A stretch of 64,000 nucleotides of DNA from CAYMZZ01 sp047600605 (GTDB taxonomy: Bacteria; Bacteroidota; Bacteroidia; Chitinophagales; Chitinophagaceae), in assembly GCA_047600605.1 (NCBI GenBank), contig JASGKK010000001.1:62001-126000 (forward strand). The letters run 5' to 3'. Below, piece by piece: positions 54,794 to 62,964 of the stretch; position 1 is the first letter of the stretch, and every line of letters starts with the position of its first letter. The position numbers and the translations under genes are program-made. The notes under the pieces are model-generated. The model saw nothing but the letters and a program-made list of their open reading frames with translations. It did no database searches and was not told the origin of the DNA.

Positions 54794-54808
54794 GCGTAAA
54801 AAATACAC
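54794..54808. promoter_or_regulatory. Candidate operator 2 (GCGTA-N5-TACAC)
   Basis: A second copy of the inverted repeat, GCGTA AAAAA TACAC, just upstream of the -33 element. The centre-to-centre distance to copy 1 is 52 bp, about five helical turns, which would allow two dimers to sit on the same face of the DNA. Confidence 0.6.
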
Positions 54809-54859
54809 TAAATAAAACCAGGCCGAATCCGGTTGAATGATCTTATATTGGTCTAAAAA

Positions 54860-55759
54860 ATGGGACTCTTTGATTTTTTGAAGCGTAAACCGGCTCCGCA
54901 AGCTCCGGCGCCCCAGAAATCGGCAGTCAGCGGCAATGTACCGGATATGACACCGGTAGAGCTCGAACCCGGACTTACCGTGCCTGCGGTATTACTGGAT
55001 GTATTTCGTAAAGCCAAAGAAATGAGCGTACCTTATGTGAAAATTACCGCTCAGCAGCAGGATGACATTTCCTTGCATCAAAGCAGTTTTGGTAATTATC
55101 CCTGTATTCCTGCCGGATTCGATTATCCCAAAGACAGTGAAGGGAAGTTTATGTACCCGCTGGCACAACTTAATTGCAGGGATTTACCCGCCCTGCCGGG
55201 ATATCCCGCCAGTGGCTATCTGCAGTTTTACGTTTCAACCAACGATGTATACGGACTCAATTTTGATAACCTTCGGGAGCAAAAGGATTTCAGGGTACAT
55301 TATTTTACGGAAGAAGAGGTGAAGGAGTATCAGACCGACTTTTCCTTTCTGCAGCAAGTGATCATCTTTAATGAAAGTCCGGTCTATGGACCTCATGCGC
55401 TTAGCTTTGAATCAGGAACTGATCACGGAAGTATGCTGGATTACCGGTTTATCAAGCAGGTGCAGCCGATGATAGACCAGCTGGTGCAGAAATACCCCGC
55501 GTATGATGACGAGCTCAATGAGTATATGTATGACACCCTAAGCGGGAGTGATCACAAAGCAGGGGGATATGCCTATTTTACCCAGGAAGACCCGAGAACA
55601 GATAACCCTGAGATGGAAGATTATATCCTGTTGCTGCAGATAGATTCAGATGATCATATTATGTGGGGCGATGCAGGTGTAGCCAATTTCTTTATCCATC
55701 CCGATGACCTGGCCCGCCTTGACTTCAGCAGGGTGATGTATACCTGGGATTGCAGCTAA
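54860..55759 (+). CDS. YwqG-like DUF1963 protein
   Basis: A 299-residue protein of the YwqG/DUF1963 family. It has an N-terminal proline-rich linker (KRKPAPQAPAPQK), then a beta-rich domain with QSSFGNYPCIPAGFDYPKD, FMYPLAQLNCRDLPALPGYP in part, GYLQFYVSTNDVYG and the C-terminal LLLQIDSDDHIMWGDAGVANFFIHP, all typical of the family. The function is unknown; some members occur in toxin-immunity contexts. It is divergent from the nadM operon across 121 bp that contain both operators, so it may be co-regulated. The start is ATG at 54860. Confidence 0.88.
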   Translation: MGLFDFLKRKPAPQAPAPQKSAVSGNVPDMTPVELEPGLTVPAVLLDVFRKAKEMSVPYVKITAQQQDDISLHQSSFGNYPCIPAGFDYPKDSEGKFMYPLAQLNCRDLPALPGYPASGYLQFYVSTNDVYGLNFDNLREQKDFRVHYFTEEEVKEYQTDFSFLQQVIIFNESPVYGPHALSFESGTDHGSMLDYRFIKQVQPMIDQLVQKYPAYDDELNEYMYDTLSGSDHKAGGYAYFTQEDPRTDNPEMEDYILLLQIDSDDHIMWGDAGVANFFIHPDDLARLDFSRVMYTWDCS

Positions 55760-55760
55760 G

Positions 55761-56453
55761 CTATATCTCAAAGTGAATTCCTTCTTTCAGTAATTGCTGG
55801 TAACGCTGCCTGTTGAACTGGTACATTTTGCTGGGTCTGCCCTTACCATCGGTTTTGGCCAGTTCATTGGTTTCATCGAGGATACCCAGGGCCATTATTT
55901 TCTTGGCAAAGTTGCGGCGGTCAATGGGCCGGTCGAGTAGTACCGTATACAGTTTTTCCAGATCAGAAAAAGGGAATTTTTTATCAAGCAATTCGAACCC
56001 GATAGGCTGATAGCGGATCTTGGTACGTACACGTTCTATAGCCACCCGTACAATCTCCCTGTGATCAAAAGCCAGCCGCGGAAGCTGGCTGATGGGAAAC
56101 CATTGTGCATTTTCGGCATCGGTAGTGGCTTTCAGTTCCTGATATTTTCCTGATTTTACCAGTGCAAAATAGGCTACCGCAATGATCCGTTGTCGTGGAT
56201 CACGGCCGGGCTCCCCAAATGTGTAGAGTTGCTCCAGGTAATTGACAGTTGCGCCGGTTTCTTCCTTTAATTCTCTTTTTACCGCTTCTTCCAGCGATTC
56301 ATGCTCCAGCACAAAGCCGCCCGGCAAAGCCCAACTGCTTTTATAGGGATCATAACGTCGCTGAATAAGCAACACCGATACCCCATCTGTTTTGGAATAA
56401 CCAAAGACAATGGCATCGACAGCTACTTTTATGGTACCGGGAGTGGCAGACAT
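55761..56453 (-). CDS. NrtR-like Nudix transcription regulator
   Basis: A 230-residue protein from ATG 56451-56453; a 15-codon upstream extension starting at 56498 is possible but has no family support. The N-terminal Nudix domain (about 1-140) contains a perfect Nudix box, GGFVLEHESLEEAVKREL followed by KEETG. The C-terminal winged-helix domain (about 150-228) has FPFSDLEKLYTVLLDRPID and RRNFAKKIMALGILDET. NrtR-type proteins repress NAD-metabolism genes and respond to ADP-ribose; a relative in Bacteroides (AraR) responds to arabinose. Its place beside the NAD salvage operon supports an NAD role. The intact box means that it might also hydrolyse its ligand. Confidence 0.88.
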   Translation of the reverse strand: MSATPGTIKVAVDAIVFGYSKTDGVSVLLIQRRYDPYKSSWALPGGFVLEHESLEEAVKRELKEETGATVNYLEQLYTFGEPGRDPRQRIIAVAYFALVKSGKYQELKATTDAENAQWFPISQLPRLAFDHREIVRVAIERVRTKIRYQPIGFELLDKKFPFSDLEKLYTVLLDRPIDRRNFAKKIMALGILDETNELAKTDGKGRPSKMYQFNRQRYQQLLKEGIHFEI

Positions 56454-56529
56454 GGGCGCAAGATAATTCAACTCAATAACCGAAGGTAAAAAAGCCAAAG
56501 CAATTATCTTTAGCCAATAATCTGCTACT

Positions 56530-58089
56530 ATGTATTTGTTGTTTCCCGGCCGGCATCATCTGGTAACTCAATTTCAATATGATTATCTGCTGCAACTGAT
56601 CCGGGAGGGATGCGAAAAGGGTGGTGAACGGATACATCCCACAGCGGTTATATTTGCTGTTACCTCGGCCAATCACAGCAACACCCGCCGCAACCCATTG
56701 CCTTTTTATTTGCGGGCAATGATGCTGGCCCAGTTCTCTGCTACCCTGGGTATTCCCTGTTATGTATACGGAATAGATGATTTGGGGCATACGCCCGGTT
56801 TTGCCGATTACACCATCAAGCGGATCGTGAATGAAAGCGATGGATTACTCGATCTGCATCCTGGCAATACGCAGGTAATCTGCTCCACACCTGTATTGCA
56901 GATGTATCGCGATCTGGGGTACAGTATTCTGCCAGCTGAATTGCATGAAGAATCAGGCTGGTCGTATCATACCGCTATGCCCTGGCAACTGGTAGAGCAG
57001 ATTGCCGGTAATGATGACTGGGAAAATGATGCGGCTTTCGTATCGCTGATCCATCCTGCTGCGCGGCAGTTGTGGCAGCAATATCAGCTGTCACAAAAGA
57101 TCCGGATGTTGTTTTCCGATAAGATGATCGGCAGCGATGGCGATCTTACCAGTACCCGCGATTACAATGTATATGTACGGCAAATGGATGAGATAGCCGG
57201 ACTTAAGTTTGATGATACAGCCGGTTTTATCCAGCCCGGCCGCATTGGTGATATTGGTTGCGCGGTAGGGTCCTGGATACGCATGGCCTGTGCCCAGCCG
57301 GCTTTGCGTGAATCCGACTTTTATGGCATCGAAGTATCCCGGTTTTTGTTTGAGCTCTGCCAGCAGCGTAAACTCAATGGTGATTTTGTAAACCCCTTTG
57401 TGTTTTTTTCGCAGAAGAATGCAGTGACCGGACTGGTTTTTCCGCGGTTATCCATGAATACTATTCATACATCCTCTCTTACACACGAGATCGAGTCATA
57501 TGGCGGACGTGCCGATCTGCTCCGGTTTATCCGCAATCGTTTTGAAGAGCTGGTACATGGTGGCTACTGGATCAATCGTGATGTAGTGGCTCCTTATGCT
57601 AAAGAAAAGCAGGTATACCTGTGGCTGCGTGATGATGATGGAGAAAATGAAGAGAGACATTTAGCAGCTTATTCACTGCCCGAAAAACTCCGGCGTTTAT
57701 CTACCCGTGCACGTTTTTACCGGTTCACCCGCGATTTCAGACAGCAGGAAGGATATGTATTGCCGTACCACGATGAAATGGTAGATGGAAAACTGTATCA
57801 TGTATTGCGGCTGGCCGATGCGGCCGAATTTTTAAGCCGGAAGGATTATGCAGATAACTGGGAAAGTGAAATGCATGAGACATTCTGTTTCTGGGACTTT
57901 GAAGAATGGAAACAGGAGTTGCAGAAAGCGGGATTCCGCATTCATCCCGGTTCCTATGCGTTTCGCAATGAATGGATCGCCGATAACCGATGGAAGAATT
58001 GCAGTACTATTGGCACATTTGTCGACGGACAGGTAATCCCTGCTGATTATCCGCTCACCACAATGATACTCGTAGCTGTAAAAGATTGA
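56530..58089 (+). CDS. HIGH-type nucleotidyltransferase-like / SAM methyltransferase fusion
   Basis: A 519-residue protein with two apparent domains. The N-terminal part (about 1-175) resembles NMN-adenylyltransferase-like nucleotidyltransferases: FPGRHHLVTQFQYDYL in place of the GRFQP..H..GH loop, AVIFAVTSANHSNTRRNPLP followed by FYLRAMML in place of the (S/T)..R motif, and GIDDLG. The middle and C-terminal part (about 235-519) has a Rossmann methyltransferase motif I, IGDIGCAVGSWIRMACAQP, then FYGIEVSRFLFELC. No signal peptide is present. It is divergent from the NrtR-like gene across 76 bp. The true substrates are unknown; a nucleotide- or RNA-modifying role is a guess based on fold and neighbours. 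Confidence 0.7.
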   Translation: MYLLFPGRHHLVTQFQYDYLLQLIREGCEKGGERIHPTAVIFAVTSANHSNTRRNPLPFYLRAMMLAQFSATLGIPCYVYGIDDLGHTPGFADYTIKRIVNESDGLLDLHPGNTQVICSTPVLQMYRDLGYSILPAELHEESGWSYHTAMPWQLVEQIAGNDDWENDAAFVSLIHPAARQLWQQYQLSQKIRMLFSDKMIGSDGDLTSTRDYNVYVRQMDEIAGLKFDDTAGFIQPGRIGDIGCAVGSWIRMACAQPALRESDFYGIEVSRFLFELCQQRKLNGDFVNPFVFFSQKNAVTGLVFPRLSMNTIHTSSLTHEIESYGGRADLLRFIRNRFEELVHGGYWINRDVVAPYAKEKQVYLWLRDDDGENEERHLAAYSLPEKLRRLSTRARFYRFTRDFRQQEGYVLPYHDEMVDGKLYHVLRLADAAEFLSRKDYADNWESEMHETFCFWDFEEWKQELQKAGFRIHPGSYAFRNEWIADNRWKNCSTIGTFVDGQVIPADYPLTTMILVAVKD

Positions 58090-58130
58090 TTACCGGCATT
58101 ACAGTCTGTGCACATTCAACACCTGTAGGC

Positions 58131-60413
58131 ATGCATTGCTTATTCAGAAATATTTTGTTCTTTTTTGGCTTATTACTGTTGTGCAGTCTGACTGCACCGG
58201 CACAGGACATTAAACTGTTACCCCTTATTCCGGCACCGGTGCAATGGGAAACATCGCCCGGCAGATTCCTGCTGGGAAAGGATACGCGTATCGCGATACA
58301 GCATGACTCCCTGCAGTCTGCAGCTATCCTGCTGCAGCAATACCTCGATGAATTGCAAAACAGCAGTAAATCTGCTGTTGCTGGCCCGAATACCATCATT
58401 CATTTGCGTATTAATAAAACATTGGATAATTCACCGGAAGCCTATTTTCTGAAGATCGGCGAACGTGAACTGATCATAGAGGCCAGGGAACTGCGGGGGC
58501 TTGGCTGGGGTATACAAAGCCTGCGACAGCTATGGCAACCTGCTTCGGATGGCTACTGGCTGCCTGCACTGGAGATACAGGATGAGCCGCGGTTTGCTTA
58601 CCGGGGAATGGCACTGGATGTAAGCCGTCATTTTTTTCCTGTTTCCTTTATCCGTCAGTATATCGATCTGCTGGCATTGTACCGGTTCAACACTTTTCAC
58701 TGGCACCTGACCGACGATCAGGGCTGGCGGATAGAGATCAAATCCTTACCACGACTGCAGGAAGTGGCGGCCTGGCGAAGTGGTACACTCATCGGACATA
58801 AAAAGGAATTGCCGCACCGGTTTGATGGAAAACGATACGGAGGTTATTACACACAGGATGAAATAAAAGATATTGTAGCCTATGCGCAGCTACGGGGTAT
58901 AACTGTCATTCCGGAGATCGAAATGCCGGGTCATGCGCTGGCTGCCCTGGCAGCTTATCCGCAACTCGGTTGTACAGGTGGTCCCTATGAGACAGCACGT
59001 TTCTGGGGCATTTTTGATGATGTGTTTTGCGCCGGCAACGACAGCGTATTTATCTTTTTGCAACAGGTACTGGATGAAGTGATGGCGCTTTTTCCTTCGC
59101 CTTATATTCATATTGGCGGCGACGAATGTGTAAAAGATAAATGGAAGGCCTGCTCCCGTTGCCGGCAGCGTATGCAAAAAGAAGGGCTAAGGGATGAGGA
59201 AGAATTACAAAGCTATTTTATCAAACGGATTGAACGATTTGTCCGTAGCCGCGGGCGCCATATCATGGGCTGGGATGAAATACTGGAAGGGGGCCTGCCG
59301 CCCGATGCACTGGTCATGAGCTGGCGCGGAGAGGCGGGAGGAATGGCCGCTGCAGCGCAGGGGCATCCGGTGATCATGACACCCGAAACCCATCTTTATT
59401 TTGATTATTACCAGAGCCTGGATATCGCTGAGCCGCTGGCTTCCGGAGGATTTAATCCACTGTATAAAGTATATAGCTACGATCCGTTGGCCCGCATGGA
59501 TAGTGCCGGCGGCCGCTGGGTGAGTGGTGTGGAAGGGCAGGCATGGAGTGAATATTATTATACACAGCAGCAGGCCTGGTATATGTTGTATCCGCGTATG
59601 CTGGCGCTGGCGGAAGTTGGCTGGACAATCCCGGCCCGTAAAAACTATGCAACGTTTCTGCAGCGTGTATCCACTCAACTGAACCTGCTGGCGGCAAAAG
59701 GTATTTATGGAAATGCCCGGTTTGAAACGATCCGCCTTAGCAATGCTGCTGCTGCAGGTGGGCGGTCTGTATTGCTCGAAAGCGAATGGCCCGGTGCCCG
59801 GATTCATTATACACTTGATGGAAGCCGGCCAACGCTGAAGAGTCCGCTCTATACACAACCCATTCATCTTACTGCCACCGCAACCATTCGTGCAGGACTG
59901 TGGCCTCCGCTGGCCGATACAGCCATGAGTTTTTTATCGAAAGAAATCCGCATACATAAAGCCAGCGATGCCACACTGCGCCTGGTCAATCCGGCAATTG
60001 CCCGCTTCAATACCGATCCCGATGCGCTGGTAAATGGATTGACGGGAAGCACCCGTTATAACGATCAGCAATGGCTTGGGTTTGCAGGGAAAGATCTTGA
60101 TGTACTGATTGAATTGAAAAAAACAGAACAGATCAACCGGGTAAGTACACAGTTGCTGCGTTATCACTGGCAACGTATGTGGGAGCCGGTGCTACTGGAG
60201 ATATGGACCTCCCGCGATGGGAAGAAATTTGACCGGGTATACAGGCAGGATCAGTTTCCGGTAAACGGAGTGAATGCCGTGAAAGCTGTATTCAGCAAAC
60301 GGGCAGCCCGTTTTATTCGTATCCGTGCAAAAAATAAAGGCATCATCCCTGCTGGTGAATACGGACAGGGAAATGCAGCCTTATTGCTGATCAATGAAGT
60401 AACGGTAGAATAA
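58131..60413 (+). CDS. GH20 beta-N-acetylhexosaminidase
   Basis: A 760-residue exported glycoside hydrolase family 20 enzyme that removes terminal N-acetylhexosamine from chitin oligomers or glycans. ATG 58131 gives a proper signal peptide (MHCLFRNILFFFGLLLLCSL...APAQ). A GH20b domain (about 25-150), the catalytic barrel (about 155-510; RFAYRGMALDVSRHFFP, WHLTDDQGWRIEI, and the catalytic pair D331/E332 in HIGGDECVKDKW), a chitobiase C-terminal-like domain (about 550-610; YTLDGSRPTLKSPLYTQP) and a C-terminal discoidin-like domain (about 625-760) follow. It starts 41 bp after the fusion gene and may be on the same transcript. Confidence 0.95.
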   Translation: MHCLFRNILFFFGLLLLCSLTAPAQDIKLLPLIPAPVQWETSPGRFLLGKDTRIAIQHDSLQSAAILLQQYLDELQNSSKSAVAGPNTIIHLRINKTLDNSPEAYFLKIGERELIIEARELRGLGWGIQSLRQLWQPASDGYWLPALEIQDEPRFAYRGMALDVSRHFFPVSFIRQYIDLLALYRFNTFHWHLTDDQGWRIEIKSLPRLQEVAAWRSGTLIGHKKELPHRFDGKRYGGYYTQDEIKDIVAYAQLRGITVIPEIEMPGHALAALAAYPQLGCTGGPYETARFWGIFDDVFCAGNDSVFIFLQQVLDEVMALFPSPYIHIGGDECVKDKWKACSRCRQRMQKEGLRDEEELQSYFIKRIERFVRSRGRHIMGWDEILEGGLPPDALVMSWRGEAGGMAAAAQGHPVIMTPETHLYFDYYQSLDIAEPLASGGFNPLYKVYSYDPLARMDSAGGRWVSGVEGQAWSEYYYTQQQAWYMLYPRMLALAEVGWTIPARKNYATFLQRVSTQLNLLAAKGIYGNARFETIRLSNAAAAGGRSVLLESEWPGARIHYTLDGSRPTLKSPLYTQPIHLTATATIRAGLWPPLADTAMSFLSKEIRIHKASDATLRLVNPAIARFNTDPDALVNGLTGSTRYNDQQWLGFAGKDLDVLIELKKTEQINRVSTQLLRYHWQRMWEPVLLEIWTSRDGKKFDRVYRQDQFPVNGVNAVKAVFSKRAARFIRIRAKNKGIIPAGEYGQGNAALLLINEVTVE

Positions 60414-60419
60414 TTAGTG

Positions 60420-60947
60420 TTACCGGTTCAGTTGTTTTTCCATTACTATAAATTCCAATGGTTGTTTAGGTAAACCAAAGCGGGGGTCATTCATCGGAAA
60501 AGGTTTGCGCTCGCCGGTATCGGTATAACCGCGTCGCTGGTACCAGGCGATGAGTTCTTCCCGCACAGATATAACTGTCATGGTGATTGCAGAGAAATCT
60601 TTGCTGTGTGCAAATTCTTCTGCAGCCTGCATAAGTTGCCGGCCGATACCAGCATTCTGAAGAGTGGGGGATACGGTAAGCATGCCCAGGTAAAGTGTCT
60701 CTCCTGTATCCTGTAAATGCACACATCCCTGTATTATTCCGTTTGTATCCGTTGCTTTTAAAATGACTGAACCGGGAGCCTTCAGCAGGTCAGTCATAGC
60801 TTCTTCATTGATGCGGATGCCACCGAGCAGGTCGGCTTCAGTAGTCCATCCCTGGCGTGAACTGTCGCCACGATAGCCACTGTTGACCAGGGCTACCAGT
60901 GCTGCAGTGTTTTCTGTAGTGGCCGGAATAATGGTGAATGATTTCAT
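60420..60947 (-). CDS. GNAT-family N-acetyltransferase
   Basis: A 175-residue cytoplasmic acetyltransferase. The GNAT fold is evident: the GCVHLQDTGETLYLGMLTVSPTLQNAGIG region (in two pieces, about 94-122) includes the acetyl-CoA-binding Q/RxxGxG/A loop LQNAGIGRQLM, followed by ITMTVISVREELIAWYQRRGYTDTGE. The substrate is unknown. It converges with the GH20 gene, leaving 6 bp between stops. It is transcribed from the structured intergenic region to its right. Confidence 0.92.
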   Translation of the reverse strand: MKSFTIIPATTENTAALVALVNSGYRGDSSRQGWTTEADLLGGIRINEEAMTDLLKAPGSVILKATDTNGIIQGCVHLQDTGETLYLGMLTVSPTLQNAGIGRQLMQAAEEFAHSKDFSAITMTVISVREELIAWYQRRGYTDTGERKPFPMNDPRFGLPKQPLEFIVMEKQLNR

Positions 60948-61414
60948 AGTGTAAAGCTAGGGAGTATCTTTTTTATTTAGATAGTGTGCGTATGCCACCG
61001 ATATATCATGTATCCGCCGGAGGTAGTTTTTCAATCGGTTGTTAATATCGTTTTACCTCTATTTTCCCTGTTATATTCTCTTATTTTTCTTGTGGTTCAC
61101 AAGGTGCCTTGTTTTTCTCCGACTGAATCTGTAAAGTTTATACAGTAAGCAGAGACCGGAGAAAAACACAGCACCGGCCTCACCGCGGCGGGGTCGGCCT
61201 GCCGGCCGTGGAGACAAAAAGATCGAGTTAAATGTGTGTATGAGTCGGAAAAGTAAACAATATCACTAATTATTTAAGCCGGTTTAAGAGCAAAAACTCT
61301 TTCACTGATCCTTTATCCGGTAACAATGATCCCATTGTCTACTACAAAATGTGTATTGGGACAGCCGGGCTGATTCAGGAATTTTATTCATCCTTCATCT
61401 CAAACAATAAACAT
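60948..61414. other. Intergenic region, 467 bp, structured, no gene seen
   Basis: No convincing coding region was found. A reading frame open from 61349 joins the next gene, but its natural start is at 61415. The centre holds a nested inverted repeat (61103-61175) followed by a very GC-rich stretch (61173-61206, with CGGCC/GGCCG motifs), unlike the AT-rich surroundings. The structured segment may be an RNA element or a small mobile repeat. Confidence 0.6.
61103..61175. repeat. Long nested inverted repeat / possible structured RNA
   Basis: TGTTTTTCTCCG (61110-61121) pairs perfectly with CGGAGAAAAACA (61157-61168). The pairing extends outward as GGTGC (61103-61107) with GCACC (61171-61175) across 2-base bulges. 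An inner hairpin pairs CTGTA with TACAG around 61130-61145. The result is one long branched stem of about 73 nt. No T-run follows, so it is not a simple terminator. Confidence 0.6.
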
Positions 61415-61684
61415 ATGAAAGTTACCGGTATTATCCTGATCGTTGTGGGCATTCTTGCCATGGCATACAATGGCATTTTAGCACCTTCATTTGAGTATCC
61501 CCATACCGGCGATGCAGCCTATGATACGGGTTATGCAATCGGCCTTTTTGCCATTGGCATCGTAGGGCTGCTGCTGCTTATTATTGGTATTGTGCTTTTC
61601 CGCAAGGCTGAACGCAGAGAGCGTCAGCGCCAGGCAAAATATTATGATTACCAGGCAGAGCGCCGCAACCAACGTACTTACTGA
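61415..61684 (+). CDS. Small membrane protein, unknown
   Basis: An 89-residue inner-membrane protein. ATG 61415 gives a direct start into the first transmembrane helix (MKVTGIILIVVGILAMAY). A 22-codon upstream extension is open but looks like leader. A second helix spans about 41-64 (GYAIGLFAIGIVGLLLLIIG), followed by a basic C-terminal tail (RKAERRERQRQ...RRNQRTY) that should face the cytoplasm. No family is recognised. It is followed by a strong terminator. Confidence 0.72.
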   Translation: MKVTGIILIVVGILAMAYNGILAPSFEYPHTGDAAYDTGYAIGLFAIGIVGLLLLIIGIVLFRKAERRERQRQAKYYDYQAERRNQRTY

Positions 61685-61710
61685 ACTGTGTACCCTGAGC
61701 CTTCAATGCA

Positions 61711-61737
61711 AAGGACCCAGCTGATGGGTCCTTTTTG
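61711..61737 (+). terminator. Rho-independent terminator
   Basis: A perfect 9-bp stem, AAGGACCCA (61711-61719) with TGGGTCCTT (61725-61733), around GCTGA and followed by TTT. It lies 27 bp after the small membrane protein gene. Confidence 0.9.
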
Positions 61738-61771
61738 CTGCATTGTGATTCATGGCTATGAAGAAGTATGG

Positions 61772-61972
61772 CTAGTCGGTAGCTTCAAGTATAAACAGGT
61801 CTTCCACCTTTTTAGCAAAGAACCGGGCAACTTTTAATGCCAGTACCGTAGAGGGGACATATTTGTTGGCTTCCATGGCGATGATGGTTTGCCTGCTTAC
61901 CGCTACTGCCTGCGCCAGCTCTTCCTGTGTAATGCCTTTGATGGCACGCTCTACTTTTATATTATTTTTCAT
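61772..61972 (-). CDS. XRE-family helix-turn-helix regulator
   Basis: A 66-residue DNA-binding protein consisting of one Cro/C1-type helix-turn-helix: KVERAIKGITQEELAQAVAV with SRQTIIAMEANKYVPSTVLA and a C-terminal LALKVARFFAKKVEDLF. The length is typical of the small YozG/HTH-type regulators paired with a membrane protein. The start overlaps the end of the upstream membrane-protein gene by 11 bp (61962-61972), so the two are coupled. It most likely binds the palindrome at 62468-62507. Confidence 0.93.
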   Translation of the reverse strand: MKNNIKVERAIKGITQEELAQAVAVSRQTIIAMEANKYVPSTVLALKVARFFAKKVEDLFILEATD

Positions 61973-62438
61973 CGGGCGCGGTTTTATTGTTTTTGTAAAG
62001 CAGGTAATTGAAACGTGCGATAAAGATGAGCAGTACCGTAAACATATTGTATACCATCACATGAAAGAACGACATGCCGTATACCAGGAGCAGGGCCAGC
62101 AGGAGTAACACATAATTGACGACTACGGCCCACATAAGGGAAGAAAGCCGCAGGCGCGCAATAAACTCATCTTCCTGTTTTTCGCGCGAAAAAGCTACCA
62201 GCATACCACCTACCAGGATCAGGACGCCTGCCAGCGTGGCCGTAAGGTTGGCTTTGGTAAATGTAAAATAGGCCGGAGGACCAAAAGGATCCTGGCTCAC
62301 GATGCTGAGCACACGTGCACTCAGCCAGTTGGCTTCATAATCAGTGGCGGTAATAATAATACCTAATACAATACCGGGTACCAGCAGGCACCAGCCAACC
62401 CATTTGTACCGATTGGGAAGAAGAGGATTTTTAAGCAT
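61962..62438 (-). CDS. Membrane protein paired with the XRE regulator
   Basis: A 158-residue protein from ATG 62436-62438, chosen because it leads straight into NPLLPNRYKWVGW and the first helix; an 11-codon extension is open upstream. There are four hydrophobic segments (about 15-33, 60-80, 100-125 and 125-145 after renumbering). A polar loop with FSREKQEDEFIARLRLSS resembles DUF2178-like membrane proteins often found next to small XRE regulators. The function is unknown. Regulator and membrane protein form a two-gene operon. Confidence 0.8.
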   Translation of the reverse strand: MLKNPLLPNRYKWVGWCLLVPGIVLGIIITATDYEANWLSARVLSIVSQDPFGPPAYFTFTKANLTATLAGVLILVGGMLVAFSREKQEDEFIARLRLSSLMWAVVVNYVLLLLALLLVYGMSFFHVMVYNMFTVLLIFIARFNYLLYKNNKTAPDEK

Positions 62439-62467
62439 GGCTATAAATTTCCTCAAATGTAAAGCAA

Positions 62468-62507
62468 ACATTACATAATGTAAAAAATATTTTACTTAAT
62501 GTAATGT
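62468..62507. promoter_or_regulatory. 40-bp palindromic operator of the XRE/membrane-protein pair
   Basis: ACATTAC at 62468-62474 mirrors GTAATGT at 62501-62507, with an AT-rich, nearly symmetrical interior carrying further TAATGTAAAA / TTTTACTTAA half-sites. It lies 30 bp upstream of the membrane-protein start and 10 bp downstream of the stop of the next gene, an ideal place for autorepression by the XRE protein. Confidence 0.68.
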
Positions 62508-62517
62508 CTGTTTAACA

Positions 62518-62964
62518 TTAATCCCATACATACCGCCAGCTACCATCTGTCTGCCGTTTCCAGACGGTATGGAAAATGCCTGTCGACTGGCTGGTATTAC
62601 CAATCGAATCGGTATTGATCCACAGGTATTTACCATAAGTATATCCCATATCACCATGGGCAGAGACGGATATGAAATCGGGAGTCCAGCTTACCCGTGC
62701 ATTTTTGAAGTGAGGTGCGGCATAATAATGGGCAATTCCGGCCTTGCCATAGATCAGTGAATCCTTTCCTCTTTTGATCACGGCATTGCTGTCTGCAAAA
62801 TGACTGAAGGCCGCAGCAATTCCCTGCGATACGGCCATATCCGCAAAATCGGTTTCTGCCTGTCTGATTTCATTTTCCGCCTCTTTGCTATCCAGCGTTG
62901 CAGGCGACTGGCAGGCCAGTAAGACCCCGGCCAGGACCGCCGGGAAAAAAAGAAGTTTTTTCAT
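62518..62964 (-). CDS. SnoaL/NTF2-like (DUF4440) lipoprotein
   Basis: A 148-residue lipoprotein (lipobox VLLAC, Cys18). The mature part fits the NTF2-like SnoaL/DUF4440 fold: an N-terminal helix AENEIRQAETDFADMAVSQG, IAAAFSHFADSNAVIKRGKD in the first strand region, then YGKAGIAHYYAAP, and the terminal strand pair TGIFHTVWKRQTDGSWRYVWD. The fold often forms a ligand pocket or acts as ketosteroid-isomerase-like enzyme; no function can be named. It is transcribed leftward toward the XRE operon operator. Confidence 0.88.
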   Translation of the reverse strand: MKKLLFFPAVLAGVLLACQSPATLDSKEAENEIRQAETDFADMAVSQGIAAAFSHFADSNAVIKRGKDSLIYGKAGIAHYYAAPHFKNARVSWTPDFISVSAHGDMGYTYGKYLWINTDSIGNTSQSTGIFHTVWKRQTDGSWRYVWD

